Source: Chara braunii
Lineage: Eukaryota; Streptophyta; Charophyceae; Charales; Characeae
Assembly: GCA_003427395.1 (NCBI GenBank)
Contig: BFEA01000585.1
Location: 22,670-45,153, forward strand
Reading direction: 5' to 3'
Length of the DNA stretch: 22,484 bases
A program made the position numbers and the translations under genes. Position 1 is the first letter of the stretch, and the number at the start of each line of letters is the position of its first letter. The notes under the pieces were generated by a model, which worked only from the letters and a program-made list of their open reading frames with translations, was not told the DNA's origin and did no database searches. Positions 1-8,778 of this stretch are shown here, piece by piece.

Positions 1-60
<60 letters not shown>
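1..60. repeat. (AG)n microsatellite
   Basis: Thirty uninterrupted AG units open the window, so the true left end lies outside. The repeat abuts a TATA-containing stretch, so it may act as a GAGA-type element of the promoter next to it, but that is inference. Confidence 0.97.
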
Positions 61-63
<3 letters not shown>

Positions 64-71
64 CGATACAC

Positions 72-100
72 GATTGGTTGTGCGACCTATAAAAGGAGGC
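72..100 (+). promoter_or_regulatory. Candidate TATA promoter (LTR-like)
   Basis: TATAAAAGG is seen at 88-96 with an inverted CCAAT core (ATTGG) at 72-76 just upstream and the GA microsatellite before that. A purine-rich transcribed-looking stretch follows (120-350). The arrangement fits a Pol II promoter in a retrotransposon LTR driving element A at 1171. No LTR end or primer-binding site could be found for this element, so its assignment is uncertain. Confidence 0.45.
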
Positions 101-360
101 GGCCATAGCTGCCGAGCTCGGACAAGGAGAAAGAAGACACAGAGAAAGAAGACAACGCCAAAGAGGAGAGAGAAGGGACGAAGAAGAGGGAAGGAATCAT
201 AATCGTGATGGAGGAGGAAGGAGAGACAAAGAAGGGAGAAAGAGAATCTATACCCGGGGGTGAAGAAGATAGAGACGAGGGATGAGAAAAAGCCATAGCC
301 GAGGGTGGAGGAGGAGGAAGAAGAAGGAAGGCGAAGGGACGTGGAAGAGAGAGGGTTGGC

Positions 361-583
361 AGCCATAGCCAATGTTGACCGAGGTACTCACCAACGTTGA
401 CCAGCTGATTATCAACGTAGACCAGGTGGTTTTCCAATGCTGACCGTGGTGCATGCTGGCAACGACCAAGGAGTTGACCGAAGTGTTGACCAAGGAGTTG
501 ACCGGGACGTTGACTAGCGTTGACGGAGATGTTGACCAGGGCGTGTTGACCAAAGTTGTTGACCACAAAGTTTGACCAAGTTG
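361..583 (+). repeat. Array of TTGAC motifs (degenerate minisatellite or W-box cluster)
   Basis: At least eleven TTGAC cores, most as GTTGACC(A/G), occur in about 200 bases (near 375, 396, 474, 485, 498, 510, 519, 531, 545, 559 and 571), spaced about 10-20 bases apart after the first two. Two more lie near 739 and 1047. TTGAC is the core of plant WRKY-binding W-boxes. The irregular spacing could also be a diverged tandem repeat. The long antisense reading frames here are by-products of the repeat. Confidence 0.7.
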
Positions 584-1170
584 GAGTTGGTATAATCTCG
601 CCAAGACTTCAGCCTATCCCCTCGCTCTATGGATGTGCACATACTCCATGGGACTTGCTGACTCAGTCTGTCTCTTCTTTCTGCATTGAGTCTCTTCTAT
701 CCAGGTGATAGGAACTGTGTATGAGGTCATAGAGCTGCGTTGACCAAACCCACACGAGCTGAGTAGGGCTAAAGGTCGTGTCTGACGACTGACTGACCCG
801 GACGACAAACGCTCCCAAGGACCGGTACAAACCGGCGGACTGCTAAGTGTGGCACGGTAGGCCAAAAATCCGAGTTGTGGGCTGCACAACCAACTGTCTA
901 CGTCTTGAGAGGACTTACTGATCGCGTCGTCCTGTTTGCGACGTTAAATGATTCCTGAGGAGTTACGGGGGATCCCCTTAAATGCCTCCTGATCAGCAGT
1001 AACTCTTGTAGTGACAGCTTATAAGTAGAGTCACGCTAGAGACCATAGTTGACAGGGTCCTCCACGGATTCTATAGTCCTTAGTAAGTCCGTCATTAAGT
1101 TAACTCAGTCAGGGGGTGAAAGTTTAAGTGATGAGGAGTGGAACTGTCACCCGGTTGTACATTTATCACC
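584..1170. other. Leader-like stretch without recognised gene
   Basis: No coding signature is seen. This is probably LTR or 5' leader of element A. TTGGTATAATCTCG near 586-600 resembles only the first six bases of a plant initiator-Met primer site and is not accepted as one. Confidence 0.4.
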
Positions 1171-3483
1171 ATGGTGGACATGCGTAGCGGTACGAGCACC
1201 ACCCCATATACGAAAGAGCAAGAAGAGAGTGCTGCCGCCATATTGAAAGAAAGAAAGGAGAAGGAGGCCAAGAAGCAGGCCCTGTTGGAAGCGCAGGCGA
1301 CGAAGAAAAAGAAGCTTGAAGAAGAAATGGAGAAGTTGAAGAGAAAAGAGGAGGAGAAGCTTAAAGAAGTAGTAGTAAAGAAGAAGAAGAAGAGAAGATA
1401 CCCCTGGTGAGGACGGTCAGGAGAGAGGAAAGAGGGGAATCTAGTGGGGTTAGTGAAGATGAGAAGAAACTAGAGAAGATGGTGTCGGAATGGGTGGCTA
1501 ACTTATCCTTGGGGGAAGATGAAGAAGCGTTGATGTACATCCCTCAGGACGAGAGGGATGCTGCTGTGGCAGAAATAAAGGCCCTTACAGATCCGTTAGA
1601 GCAGCAGACCCTGGAAGAGGAGAAAAGAATGGAGTGGAAATTGCGACTGAGGAGGCAGAGAATGAGGCCTTAGCGGCGGCCACTGAGTTAGAGAAGGAAT
1701 TGGGTGTCGCAGCAGAACATCATACTAATGCACTAGCACAAGGGGACTTGCAGAGAAAGGTGGATGCGATCGCAAGAAGCATAGATGTATTGATTCACGT
1801 CCAACAGGAGCAGATGCATACCTCAAGGGGCCATGATATAGCCCTACGGTCCATCCGATTAGGCTTTAGAGACTTCGCCCACGATATGATGATGCGGATG
1901 GGCTCTGAGATGCAGGCCCGTGTGACGAACACTGAACAATTCTGTGTTGGTGCCATAGAGGGCGCCAAGCTTGCAGTCCCAAAGGAGGAGGAGGCACGCC
2001 CGCGTAGGGAACGAGTCAAAGTAAAGGTCCCTGACGCCTACACTGAGTTAGAGAAGGAATTGGCTGCCGCAACAGAACAACATACTGATGTGCTAGCACA
2101 AGGGGACTTCCAGAGCAAGGTGGATGCGATCGCAATAAGCATAGATGTATTGATTCGCGTCCAACAGGAGCAAATGCATACCTCAAGGGGCCATGATATA
2201 GCCCTACAGTCCATCCGAATAGGCTTTAGAGACTTCGCCCATGATATGATGATGCGGATGGGCTCTGAGATGCAGGCCCATATGAAGAACACATAACAAT
2301 TCTTTGTTGGCGCCATAGACTCATAGAGGGCACCAAGCTTGCAGTCCCAAAGGAGGAGGAGGCACGTCCGCGTAGGGAACGAATCAAAGTAAAGTTCCCT
2401 GACATCTACAACGGGAAACAAGGCGAAGCCTTTGACAATTGAGAGGCCAACATCAATTCCTATGTGCACCTCCAAGATATTATCCGTTAGGAGCAGATCC
2501 TCGTCGCGTTCCATGCCCTTAGAGACGAAGCGTCTAGCTTCGCCAGGTCGTTAGCCCGCGCTGCCAAATGTGACAATGATATGGTGGCGTATTCCACAAT
2601 CACTCCCCTCAATGAATTCTTAAAGTTACTTCGCGAACGTTTCGCGGATGTAACTAAAGGAATCAAGGCCTTAGACAAGCTCCAGATGATCCACACACGT
2701 CAGTGGAAGAGTGCAAGGACACTCAAGGGAGCCATGGATGAGCTTGTCGCGGTTCCAAACCATGGGATCACTGAGCCACAGTTGGTTCAGTTATTCTTTC
2801 GTGCGATGCCCGAAAGTTTGCACGGACACTTCTATGACAAGTCGTGAGAACAAAGGATGACGTACGATAGGTTGAGTCGCGATGTCGTAGCTTATGAAGC
2901 CCAATCCACGTCGGTCACTGCCTTTTGGCACAAAGATTTTAACAAGGGTAAGAAGTGGAAGGGCCGGACCATTTCAGGGCAAGTTAAGGGGAACGATAGC
3001 CTGATCCTGACATTGAATGAAGGAGGAATGGAGGAGGTCCCGTATAGTGAGATTAAGTGGGGCCTCGAGGAGGAAGACAGGAGTGTAGGTCAAGGGAGGT
3101 CCTATGCTGCTGTCACGGCTGGAAGGAGGCCACAAGGAAGAGGAGGAGGCCGGGGCCAAGGGGGTCGGGCCTCAGGTGGTCGAGGACAAGACAATCAGGG
3201 GGTTGGCGGTAGGGGAAACCGCCAAGAGGGAGGCAGGGGTCAAGGTTCCCCGCAAAACCGCCCGCGTTCCAATCGATCACCTCCTAGGAGAAGTCGATGG
3301 CACCCTAGCTTGCCACAGGGCAGGCCTTGGGAAGATTTGGGCCTTGAACAAAAAGTCTGGCAGAGAAGGATAGACCAGGATCAATACATTTATTGCGGTG
3401 ATCCGGGCCACATTATCAAATACTGCCCCAAATATAGGGAGGCCCGGTTTGTTGCACAAGCAGCAAAAGATAACCGCCGGTAG
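1171..3483 (+). pseudogene. gag: Element A gag pseudogene
   Basis: Capsid/nucleocapsid polyprotein of a Ty3 element. The start is the ATG at 1171 in a strong Kozak setting (CACCATGG). Visible in order are a Lys/Glu-rich coiled coil (to about 1410), an acidic segment, a 120-residue block present twice in tandem, a retrotransposon gag (capsid) domain at about 2400-2950, an Arg/Gly-rich RNA-binding region (3100-3300), and a zinc knuckle near 3385-3430. The knuckle reads Y-x2-C-x4-H-x4-C, so Tyr replaces the first Cys. Frameshifts occur near 1400, 1640-1670 and 2320, and stops at 2294-2296, 2440-2442, 2488-2490 and 2845-2847. It cannot encode a working Gag. Confidence 0.85.
1681..2408 (+). repeat. 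360-bp in-frame tandem duplication inside gag
   Basis: Copy 1 (1681-2040) and copy 2 (2041-2408) start with the same CACTGAGTTAGAGAAGGAAT and align along their length with scattered substitutions. The period is exactly 360 bases (120 codons), so it was frame-neutral when formed. Copy 2 later gained an 8-bp insertion near 2320 (ACTCATAG) and a TAA stop at 2294-2296. Confidence 0.93.
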
Positions 3484-4150
3484 GGGTCGCAATTGCCCTT
3501 ACCTCTAGACCATGTGGAGAAGAGTGCGCGGACCATAGAGAAATTCCCAACCCACATGTGTCTATGGTAGAGGTTGCTGGCCAGTGCCTAGATGGTTGTC
3601 CAGAGACTGCTTGCATCAGGGTCTCTTTAGGCACTTCCCTCACAGGCGTGGCATAAGAGTTGAAGGAGAGGATGCCTGCCTGGGCCAAGATGAAGAAGAA
3701 TGAAAAGGGACAGCTAGTATTGGTAGATGTAGAGATTTTTAGAGGCAGAGTAGGGGCCCTTATAGACAGTGGGGCTACCCGTAGCTATATTAGTCGCAAA
3801 GCACTACACAAGCTGAAGTTGAACTCAAAGACCAGAAAGCTAGAGGAACCTATAGTCAGCATCCTCGCAGACAATCGCACAATGCGAGTCGAGGATTATG
3901 TCGAGGGAATCCAAGCTTATTTCCGCCTAGAGAAAGATGGGAAGGTAGAGAGAGTTCTCCATTCCCTGACTCTCCTCGTAGACGACAACCTCCCGTTTGA
4001 TATAGTTCTAGGAATGGATTGAGGAGAGGCAGCAGGGGTCACACTCCACTTGAAAGAGCACGAGTGCACGCTCCCTAGCCCGTCAGGTGGAGTTAAGATT
4101 GCTCGCCTGTTTCATGTGTCAGGGGTTGACAACCCCCTTAGCACATTACT
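3483..4150 (+). pseudogene. Element A aspartic protease and linker pseudogene
   Basis: Retropepsin that would cut the Gag-Pol polyprotein. The active-site motif ALIDSGATRSYIS is at about 3755-3795, and the second conserved strand LPFDIVLGMD ends at a TGA (4020-4022) where the family normally has Trp. The frame runs from 3483, one register away from gag, with an earlier TAA near 3650. It shifts near 4150 into the RT frame. The catalytic Asp is kept but the gene is broken. Confidence 0.82.
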
Positions 4151-4805
4151 GTCTTAGCACTCCTGGATTTGGAAGATTAGTAAAAAAGGAGCAGTTGGAA
4201 GAACAGGTTTTCGTTGCGTATGTTAGGCCAGTCACCGAGCCTAAGTCCGAAAAGCCCATAGACCCTCGTATTGCCAAGCTACTAGAGGAATATGCAGATT
4301 TATCTGAGCCGTCTACAGGGGTAGTATCGCGGCTGATTCGGCATCGAATTGAGATAGAGCCTGGCAGTAGAACTCCTAAAGGAGTGGTGTATAGAATGTC
4401 CCCAAGGGAGTTAGAGAAGCTGCGAAAGCAGTTAGAAGAGCTCCTCGAGAAAGGTTGGATTACGCCCACTTCGTCTCCGTTTGGAGCACCTGTTCTGTTT
4501 GTCCCCAAAAAGGAGGGAGAGTTGAGAATGTGTATAGACTATAGGGGTCTCAACACCATCACAGTGAAGAACGCAGAACCACTGCCTCAAATAGATGATT
4601 TGTTGGATTGAGTGCAGGGCTGCAGATACTTCTCTAAGATAGATTTGAAGTCAGGCTATCATCAGATAGAAGTCCATCCTGATGATCAGCACAAGACGGC
4701 GTTCAGGACCAGATATGGGCACTATGAGTTTATAGTGATGCCCTTTGGACTAACCAATGCGCCAGCTACGTTTCAGCGCTGTATGAATGACTTGTATAGT
4801 ACACA
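4150..4805 (+). pseudogene. Element A reverse transcriptase pseudogene, 3'-truncated
   Basis: The fingers and first palm block of a Ty3 RT are clear: a PSTGVV segment, [42 protein letters not shown], then [14 protein letters not shown] carrying the first catalytic Asp, and the [13 protein letters not shown] primer-grip region. A TGA at 4609-4611 replaces the usual Trp after LLD. Homology ends soon after FQRCMNDL, before the YxDD motif, so two of the three catalytic Asp residues are absent. Confidence 0.87.
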
Positions 4806-5421
4806 CCTGGCTAAACAGATGTCGAGCCCAGGCTAACACAAGCAACGATAGGGAGCTCTGCATAATCAGCGACCAGAGGGAGAAAGAAGATGTGGAACAC
4901 TCCCTTATCCAATGCCCGAAGGCCAAGCAAATCTGGGATAGGGCACGCCGGCCCGTGACCTATGGAGACTCGTTTCGCCCAAAACAATGCAGGAGTACAA
5001 CCTTAGTATATTCACTGGATACCTGGACCCAAAGGACTGGAGACATATCAGCAGAAGCTGCTGGGAAGATTGAGGCCCAACTGGTATCCTGGGTAGTATG
5101 GACAAGAGAAGGTCCCAGGAAACGATAGACAAGCAACAGGTACCGACAAAAGAGGCTTGGGAAGGCCTCATACAAATCCTGGAGATGGAGTATCTCACGC
5201 ACTGGCAGAAGGAAGAGAAGCAGATCAAGGAAAACCCAGACAAGCAACAGGATATCAAGGATAAATTCGCAAAAAACACACTGGGCATGGGAAGGATCGC
5301 CAGCCTGGACGGAGGTACAATCCAATTTAGCTGGAGAAAGCAGAAACATGGGTGGATCAAACGTAGAACTATGACAAGAAGCGAACTGGATGCAGAGCCT
5401 CTCAGGAAACGCAGGTATTAG
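4805..5421 (+). pseudogene. C-terminal fragment of a LINE-type ORF2
   Basis: At about 4858-4935 the frame reads C-x2-S, then EDVEHSLIQCPKAKQIWDRA. This resembles the Cys/His zinc region at the C terminus of plant LINE reverse transcriptases (consensus EDxEHLxxxCPxAxxIW). The second Cys is Ser. A frameshift near 5100-5128 moves the rest into another frame, where a charged Lys/Glu-rich tail (EAWEGLIQILEMEYLTHWQK onward) ends at a TAG at 5419-5421. This fits a 5'-truncated LINE joined to element A. No poly(A) tail was identified. The Cys/His call is by pattern memory only. Confidence 0.6.
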
Positions 5422-5551
5422 CCTAGCTACTGGGTGAGCTCCGGAAAGCAAAGGAGGGCAGGCGCTGAAGTGTGATGGCTAGCGTACTCCCATCTCTGCG
5501 GAGTGGGTTGGTCAGACAAGAAAACTCAGGGTTGACAGGGGATATTTGATA
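5422..5551. other. LINE 3' region or intron, no gene seen
   Basis: No ORF or motif was recognised. It may be the LINE 3' untranslated region or original host DNA. It is interrupted by the U2 retropseudogene. Confidence 0.3.
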
Positions 5552-5688
5552 GTGGGCAGTTTCTTTTTTTTGTTTTTTTTCCGAAATGTGGCCCGCTGGA
5601 CCACGGATCAGATATTAAACTGATCAGAACAAAATCAACAGATACTAGATCTTCCCTAGCCAAAAAGCTGAGAAAGGTGGGCAGTTTC
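5552..5688 (-). mobile_element. Retroposed insert with 12-bp target-site duplication and poly(A) tail
   Basis: GTGGGCAGTTTC occurs at 5552-5563 and again at 5677-5688, exactly flanking the insert. The plus strand shows a 17-base T tract with one G (5564-5580), which is a poly(A) tail on the minus strand, followed by a U2 snRNA-like body. This is the signature of LINE-type target-primed insertion of a cellular RNA. Confidence 0.9.
5581..5676 (-). pseudogene. U2 snRNA retropseudogene, 3'-truncated
   Basis: Read on the minus strand, the body starts CTTTCTCAGCTTTTTGGCTA (5676-5657), close to the U2 5' end. It carries AGTATCTGTT of the branch-point-pairing region (around 5647-5637), then ATCAGTTTAATATCTGAT (5624-5607), which is highly conserved in U2, and a hairpin GTGGTCC-AGC-GGGCCAC (5604-5588) matching stem-loop II. 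The Sm site and 3' stem-loops are missing and the poly(A) joins straight after. There are indels around the branch-site segment. It is a dead copy, although a U2-headed SINE family is an alternative. Confidence 0.9.
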
Positions 5689-6244
5689 AGTATCTGGGAC
5701 TGAGAGGAATCTCTCGGGCTGTTTTCAGAATGCTTCTCTGAGGGGGACTAAGGGCCAAGGGAGGGTATTGCCAAAAGTTTGGGCTTGACTGACAGTTGAT
5801 CCTTCCTTTTAGAGGCAGTCAATGCTGTCAGGGTTCCGTGGATGGTAACGTGGGGAAGTTTGGTGAGTGGGTATCTTTCTATATTCAGGAACGCTGGACC
5901 TGGTTTCCAGCAGGTGCTGCTCCCCATAAATAGAAAGGAGCTTTGTTTTCATTACAAAAAAAAAGACTGTTTGATACAGCTGTTGAGAGGTTACGTGGTA
6001 CATTCCTGGGCATTACATGTGCTTGTGGGCGGGTCTATGTTGGCATGCATGGTTGCGGATTCATGCTTCTATTTTTAGGTTCTACTGCTGGTGCTGACAG
6101 CGTAATGAATCGACAGAGCAAGATGTTCTGTTGCTGCTGATGGGACCGTGTTCGTGTGAATGAATTCTGCTTAACCATGTAGATGTGTTTCAATTTTTAG
6201 AGCCCTGTTGACCTGCTTGTTCTGAGCATCACTGTTATTTCCAG
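5689..6244 (+). other. Probable intron upstream of the TYW1 exon
   Basis: No transposon or ORF was recognised. It ends in a pyrimidine-rich acceptor (TTATTTCCAG, 6235-6244). A 50-base interval at 5813-5862 also has acceptor- and donor-like borders (CCTTTTAG before, GTGAGT after), but its translation is not recognisable and its phase does not suit the next exon. Confidence 0.4.
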
Positions 6245-6360
6245 GGCTACAAGATAATTGGATCACACAGCGGGGTGAAGCTCTGCAGATGGACCAAGTC
6301 GCAGCTGCGTGGCAGGGGAGGATGCTACAAACACTCCTTCTATGGCATAGAAAGTCACCG
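6245..6360 (+). CDS. TYW1: Single exon of TYW1 (4-demethylwyosine synthase)
   Basis: The 116-base interval starts after an AG acceptor, translates from phase 0 as GYKIIGSHSGVKLCRWTKSQ and continues with RGRGGCYKHSFYGIESHR, ending CACCG before GTCTGT (donor). This stretch is nearly invariant in eukaryotic TYW1, just before the Cys-rich radical-SAM cluster. TYW1 makes the tricyclic wyosine base at position 37 of tRNA-Phe, next to the anticodon, on the ER or in cytosol, using flavin and iron-sulfur clusters. The exon has no stop or frameshift, so it may be part of a live gene with very large introns. The following Cys-rich exon was not found in the window, and a captured or duplicated exon fragment is possible. 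Confidence 0.85.
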
Positions 6361-6596
6361 GTCTGTTGAACTTCTTTGCTTTTGAATTTTGTCATTCAAA
6401 AATTGAAAGTTTGAACTATCATTCGAGATTTGAAAGTTTGAAGTTTGAACTAACTTCCCTTCCTCTCCCCTCTTCCTCTTGCCACCCATTTTCTTTTTCT
6501 GGTATGTTAAATGGCAAGATTTGTATTTGAACTCACGAGATCTGTCTGTTTATCGACATATGTCGCCATAGAGAACTGCATTCCAGTTTCAAGTTT
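6361..6596 (+). other. Downstream intron-like stretch
   Basis: AT-rich with short repeats of TTTGAAAGTTTGAA (about 6405-6450) and a pyrimidine tract (6453-6505). No gene was recognised. Confidence 0.4.
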
Positions 6597-7325
6597 TTAA
6601 CAGATGTCGCTTATTAGTAAGTCAGTAGTCAGTTTTTTCAGAAAAAGGCGGTAGGCGGGGAGGAGCGTCGAGAATGACGCATAGGGGATTGTGGTGACTT
6701 GCACGTAGGTGAGCAGGATGGATGTGATGGTTGAAATGGTCGGGATAGGAGCGGAGATGTGTTGGTGAGGGAGGGAGGGAGGAAAGGGGGTCGAATGTGG
6801 GGCGGTGGAAGTGGAGGAAGTGGGGGGNGGGGTAGAGTCGCTGGAGGACGGGGTGGTGGATGATGACGAAGGAGGAGGAGAGGTGGAGGGAGGCGTGGTG
6901 GTGGAGGTCTGAGTGGAGGAGGTGGTCGGTCCGGATGTGGAAGGGGGTGGAGTTGTAGTTGACACGGTGATGGCTGGAGCGTGTTGCTTGAAGGCGGTCA
7001 TGTGATGGGAGAGAGCGGAGATAGTGGCTTGTATGTCGGCGAGGGAGGTTAAGAAGGTGCAGAACATTTGGAGGATGGCCGAGAGGTTGGTGGCAATGGT
7101 TGGGCCGGCTCGTTGTTTGCCTGCAAATTCACGGGTGAGACTACGGACGGAGTGGGTGCGCGTGAGGGACATGTTGATACTGGAAGACTCAGCCATGGGG
7201 GTGGAGGCGATGGCAGCGACAGAAGTGGCAGCGGTGATAGCGGAGGCAAGAGCTGAAGTGGCAGCAGCGGATGAGGCGGCTGCTGCTTGAGCAGCTTTGT
7301 GCGAGGTGTTGGTTTGGCGCATCAT
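6597..7325 (-). CDS. Hypothetical low-complexity ORF (Ala-rich, then Ser/Thr/Pro-rich)
   Basis: A 242-codon frame opens MMRQTNTSHKAAQ, followed by an Ala/Ser-rich run, a short more complex segment (about residues 45-110) and a long Ser/Thr/Pro tract. No domain was recognised. The tract reflects GGT/GGA-rich simple sequence on the plus strand, and one ambiguous base at 6827 falls in it. The start is the ATG at 7325. It could be an N-terminal part of a transposon protein or a chance frame. Confidence 0.25.
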   Translation of the reverse strand: MMRQTNTSHKAAQAAAASSAAATSALASAITAATSVAAIASTPMAESSSINMSLTRTHSVRSLTREFAGKQRAGPTIATNLSAILQMFCTFLTSLADIQATISALSHHMTAFKQHAPAITVSTTTPPPSTSGPTTSSTQTSTTTPPSTSPPPSSSSTTPSSSDSTXPPTSSTSTAPHSTPFPPSLPHQHISAPIPTISTITSILLTYVQVTTIPYASFSTLLPAYRLFLKKLTTDLLISDIC

Positions 7326-7414
7326 GCCGGTGGGGGGGGAGGGTGAAGGCTGTTATTTACAAAATGAAGAGGATTTGGAAAAAATGAAGGGGGAAAAAAA
7401 ACAAAGGAATTAAT

Positions 7415-7698
7415 CTAGGCTACCAGCCGGGCCGACCGGGTCCCGGGTGGCCAGCCCGTGCAAGGACCAGGGAAGGTCCCAGCAAAACAAACAAACAAAA
7501 AAAAAAAAACCTAAAAATCAGAAAAAAAAACTATGTTATGCAGAAAAATAAACTGAACAACTTTTGCCTCAGGGTCACATCGAAATTCTTCATCAAATTT
7601 AGAATAAAAAATAAAATTTATAAATATTTTTTCTATTTTTTAAAAAACTTTTTTTGGCCCGGCCGGGCAAGTGACCCCGGGCCACTCTGGTAGCCTAG
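7415..7698. mobile_element. Miniature inverted-repeat element, CTAGG family, copy 1
   Basis: The ends are perfect 12-bp inverted repeats (CTAGGCTACCAG at 7415-7426, CTGGTAGCCTAG at 7687-7698). Flanks GAATTAAT (7407-7414) and GAATTATT (7699-7706) match at 7 of 8 bases and are a likely 8-bp target duplication, as for hAT-type transposases. Next to each end lies GC-rich CCGGGCC sequence, and the core is very AT-rich. The core carries a motif (AACAACTTTTG...AGGGTCACATC, about 7557-7580) shared with copy 2. There is no transposase, so it is non-autonomous. Confidence 0.72.
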
Positions 7699-8009
7699 GA
7701 ATTATTGAATTTTTCCAACAATAATGATTTTTTAGCCATCTTTTCAGAAATCTTTCGATGAGATTAAAAGAAAAAACTTCAAAAAGATATTTTGCAGGAA
7801 TTTTACAAAAGGAAGAGGTTAAAATTTTGAAGATAAGGATAATTAATTCCGAATAAAGAGATTAACATGGTTGCCCCAGACCTGGACACGGACACCAGAC
7901 CCGTGTCTGGATCAAACCGGACATTAAACCGGACATCCAGACATCCGGACATCCAGACATCCGGACCCAGACAGTCTGGTTTGCTGTGTTGGTGTCCGGT
8001 TGTTCGGAG

Positions 8010-8011
<2 letters not shown>

Positions 8012-8047
<36 letters not shown>
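8012..8047. repeat. (AC)n microsatellite
   Basis: About 18 AC units lie inside the hAT-like element. Confidence 0.97.
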
Positions 8048-8048
<1 letters not shown>

Positions 8049-8404
8049 AAGCAGAGAGCTAAAATGCACCAAGGTTCCATCCAAATAAGAGCAAAGCAGT
8101 GAACTCGTGTGCCAATGTCATCGCCCTCAGGCCCCACCAACTTAGTATCCAATGTCGCTCGTCTCTGTCTGGCGTCATCGCCCTCCCATCCCTGGTCGCC
8201 CCTCCCATCCTTCATCGCCCTCCCATCCCAGGTCGCCCCTCCCATCGGCCAGACCCTCCTCCCACGTTACAAAAATGCAAGGAATATGAGCGAGAGCGAT
8301 AGATAGAAAATCAAGTTTGCGAAAGCACGCAAGCAGAGAGCTCAAATGCATCAAGATTCCATCCAAATAGGTGCAAAGCAGTGAACTCGTGTGCCAATGT
8401 TATC
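8048..8404 (+). repeat. Direct repeat pair (~75 bp) spaced 282 bp
   Basis: 8048-8122 and 8330-8404 share a segment beginning CAAGCAGAGAGCT and ending GAACTCGTGTGCCAATGT, with a handful of mismatches. Between them, 8176-8246 is a short minisatellite of CGCC(C)CTCCCATCC units. Both lie inside the hAT-like element. Confidence 0.9.
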
Positions 8405-8571
8405 ACACAGAGGGCCCTTTCAGGGCCTGCCCGGTTGGGGTACCGGTTCTAAAAAACATCAGCATTATTTTTCCGGGGTACCCCAGGCCTAGGTAAACGG
8501 TTGGGGAACCCCAAAACAAAATTTTGAATTTTTCGAAATCGGGGTCCAACCGGACCCTCCGAACGGGACAC

Positions 8572-8647
8572 CGGACACCGGACTGTCTGGATCAAGATCC
8601 GAACGTCCGCGGACACCGGACTGTCTGGATCGAGATCCGAACGTCCG
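8572..8647 (+). repeat. 38-bp tandem duplication
   Basis: CGGACACCGGACTGTCTGG and its continuation occur at 8572-8609 and 8610-8647 with one clear difference (ATCAAG versus ATCGAG). This forms the right subterminal region of the hAT-like element. Confidence 0.93.
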
Positions 8648-8778
8648 GTTGGTAACCATGGAGATTAATGCCAACATGGATTAATTGAATTTATTTGAAA
8701 ATAATTGATGAGTTCAGAAATACATTTGACGATAAAAAATTTCGAAAAATAATGAATTAAGTTCGATTGATTGTAAAG

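Larger units (their letters stand above)
1171..4805 (+). mobile_element. Element A: decayed Ty3/gypsy retrotransposon (gag-PR-RT part)
   Basis: Gag, protease and the first half of RT follow in the standard Ty3 order, spread over three frames with many stops. The element is truncated inside RT, where LINE-like sequence takes over. RNase H, integrase, 3' LTR and an identifiable 5' LTR are missing from the window. In coding style it differs from elements B and C (lysine-rich coiled-coil gag, RGG region), so it is another lineage. Confidence 0.85.
7866..8660. mobile_element. Non-autonomous hAT-like DNA transposon with 8-bp target duplication
   Basis: Inverted ends CATGGTTGCC (7866-7875) and GGTAACCATG (8651-8660) differ at one base. 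A perfect 8-bp direct repeat GAGATTAA flanks them (7858-7865 and 8661-8668). Both subterminal regions hold many copies of CCGGAC/GTCCGG in opposite orientation, resembling the subterminal transposase-binding repeats of hAT elements. Inside are an AC microsatellite, a minisatellite and two direct-repeat pairs, but no transposase. The 8-bp duplication also fits P-type elements. Confidence 0.85.

Noticed and set aside
586-600. TTGGTATAATCTCG as a primer-binding site for element A
   Set aside because: Only the first six bases match the initiator-Met site and no LTR end (TG...CA pair) could be defined next to it.
87-604. Two long antisense frames with repeated Val-Asn and Gly-Gln residues
   Set aside because: They are translations of the TTGAC repeat and purine-rich leader, with no domain or independent support.
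2038-2514. Antisense frame of 158 codons opposite gag
   Set aside because: It is a shadow of the duplicated gag block.
5813-5862. 50-base interval with splice-like borders upstream of the TYW1 exon
   Set aside because: Translation was not recognisable as TYW1 and its end phase does not match the phase-0 start of the next exon.
7862-8306. Several overlapping frames over the AC repeat and minisatellite
   Set aside because: Low-complexity translations inside a non-autonomous transposon.
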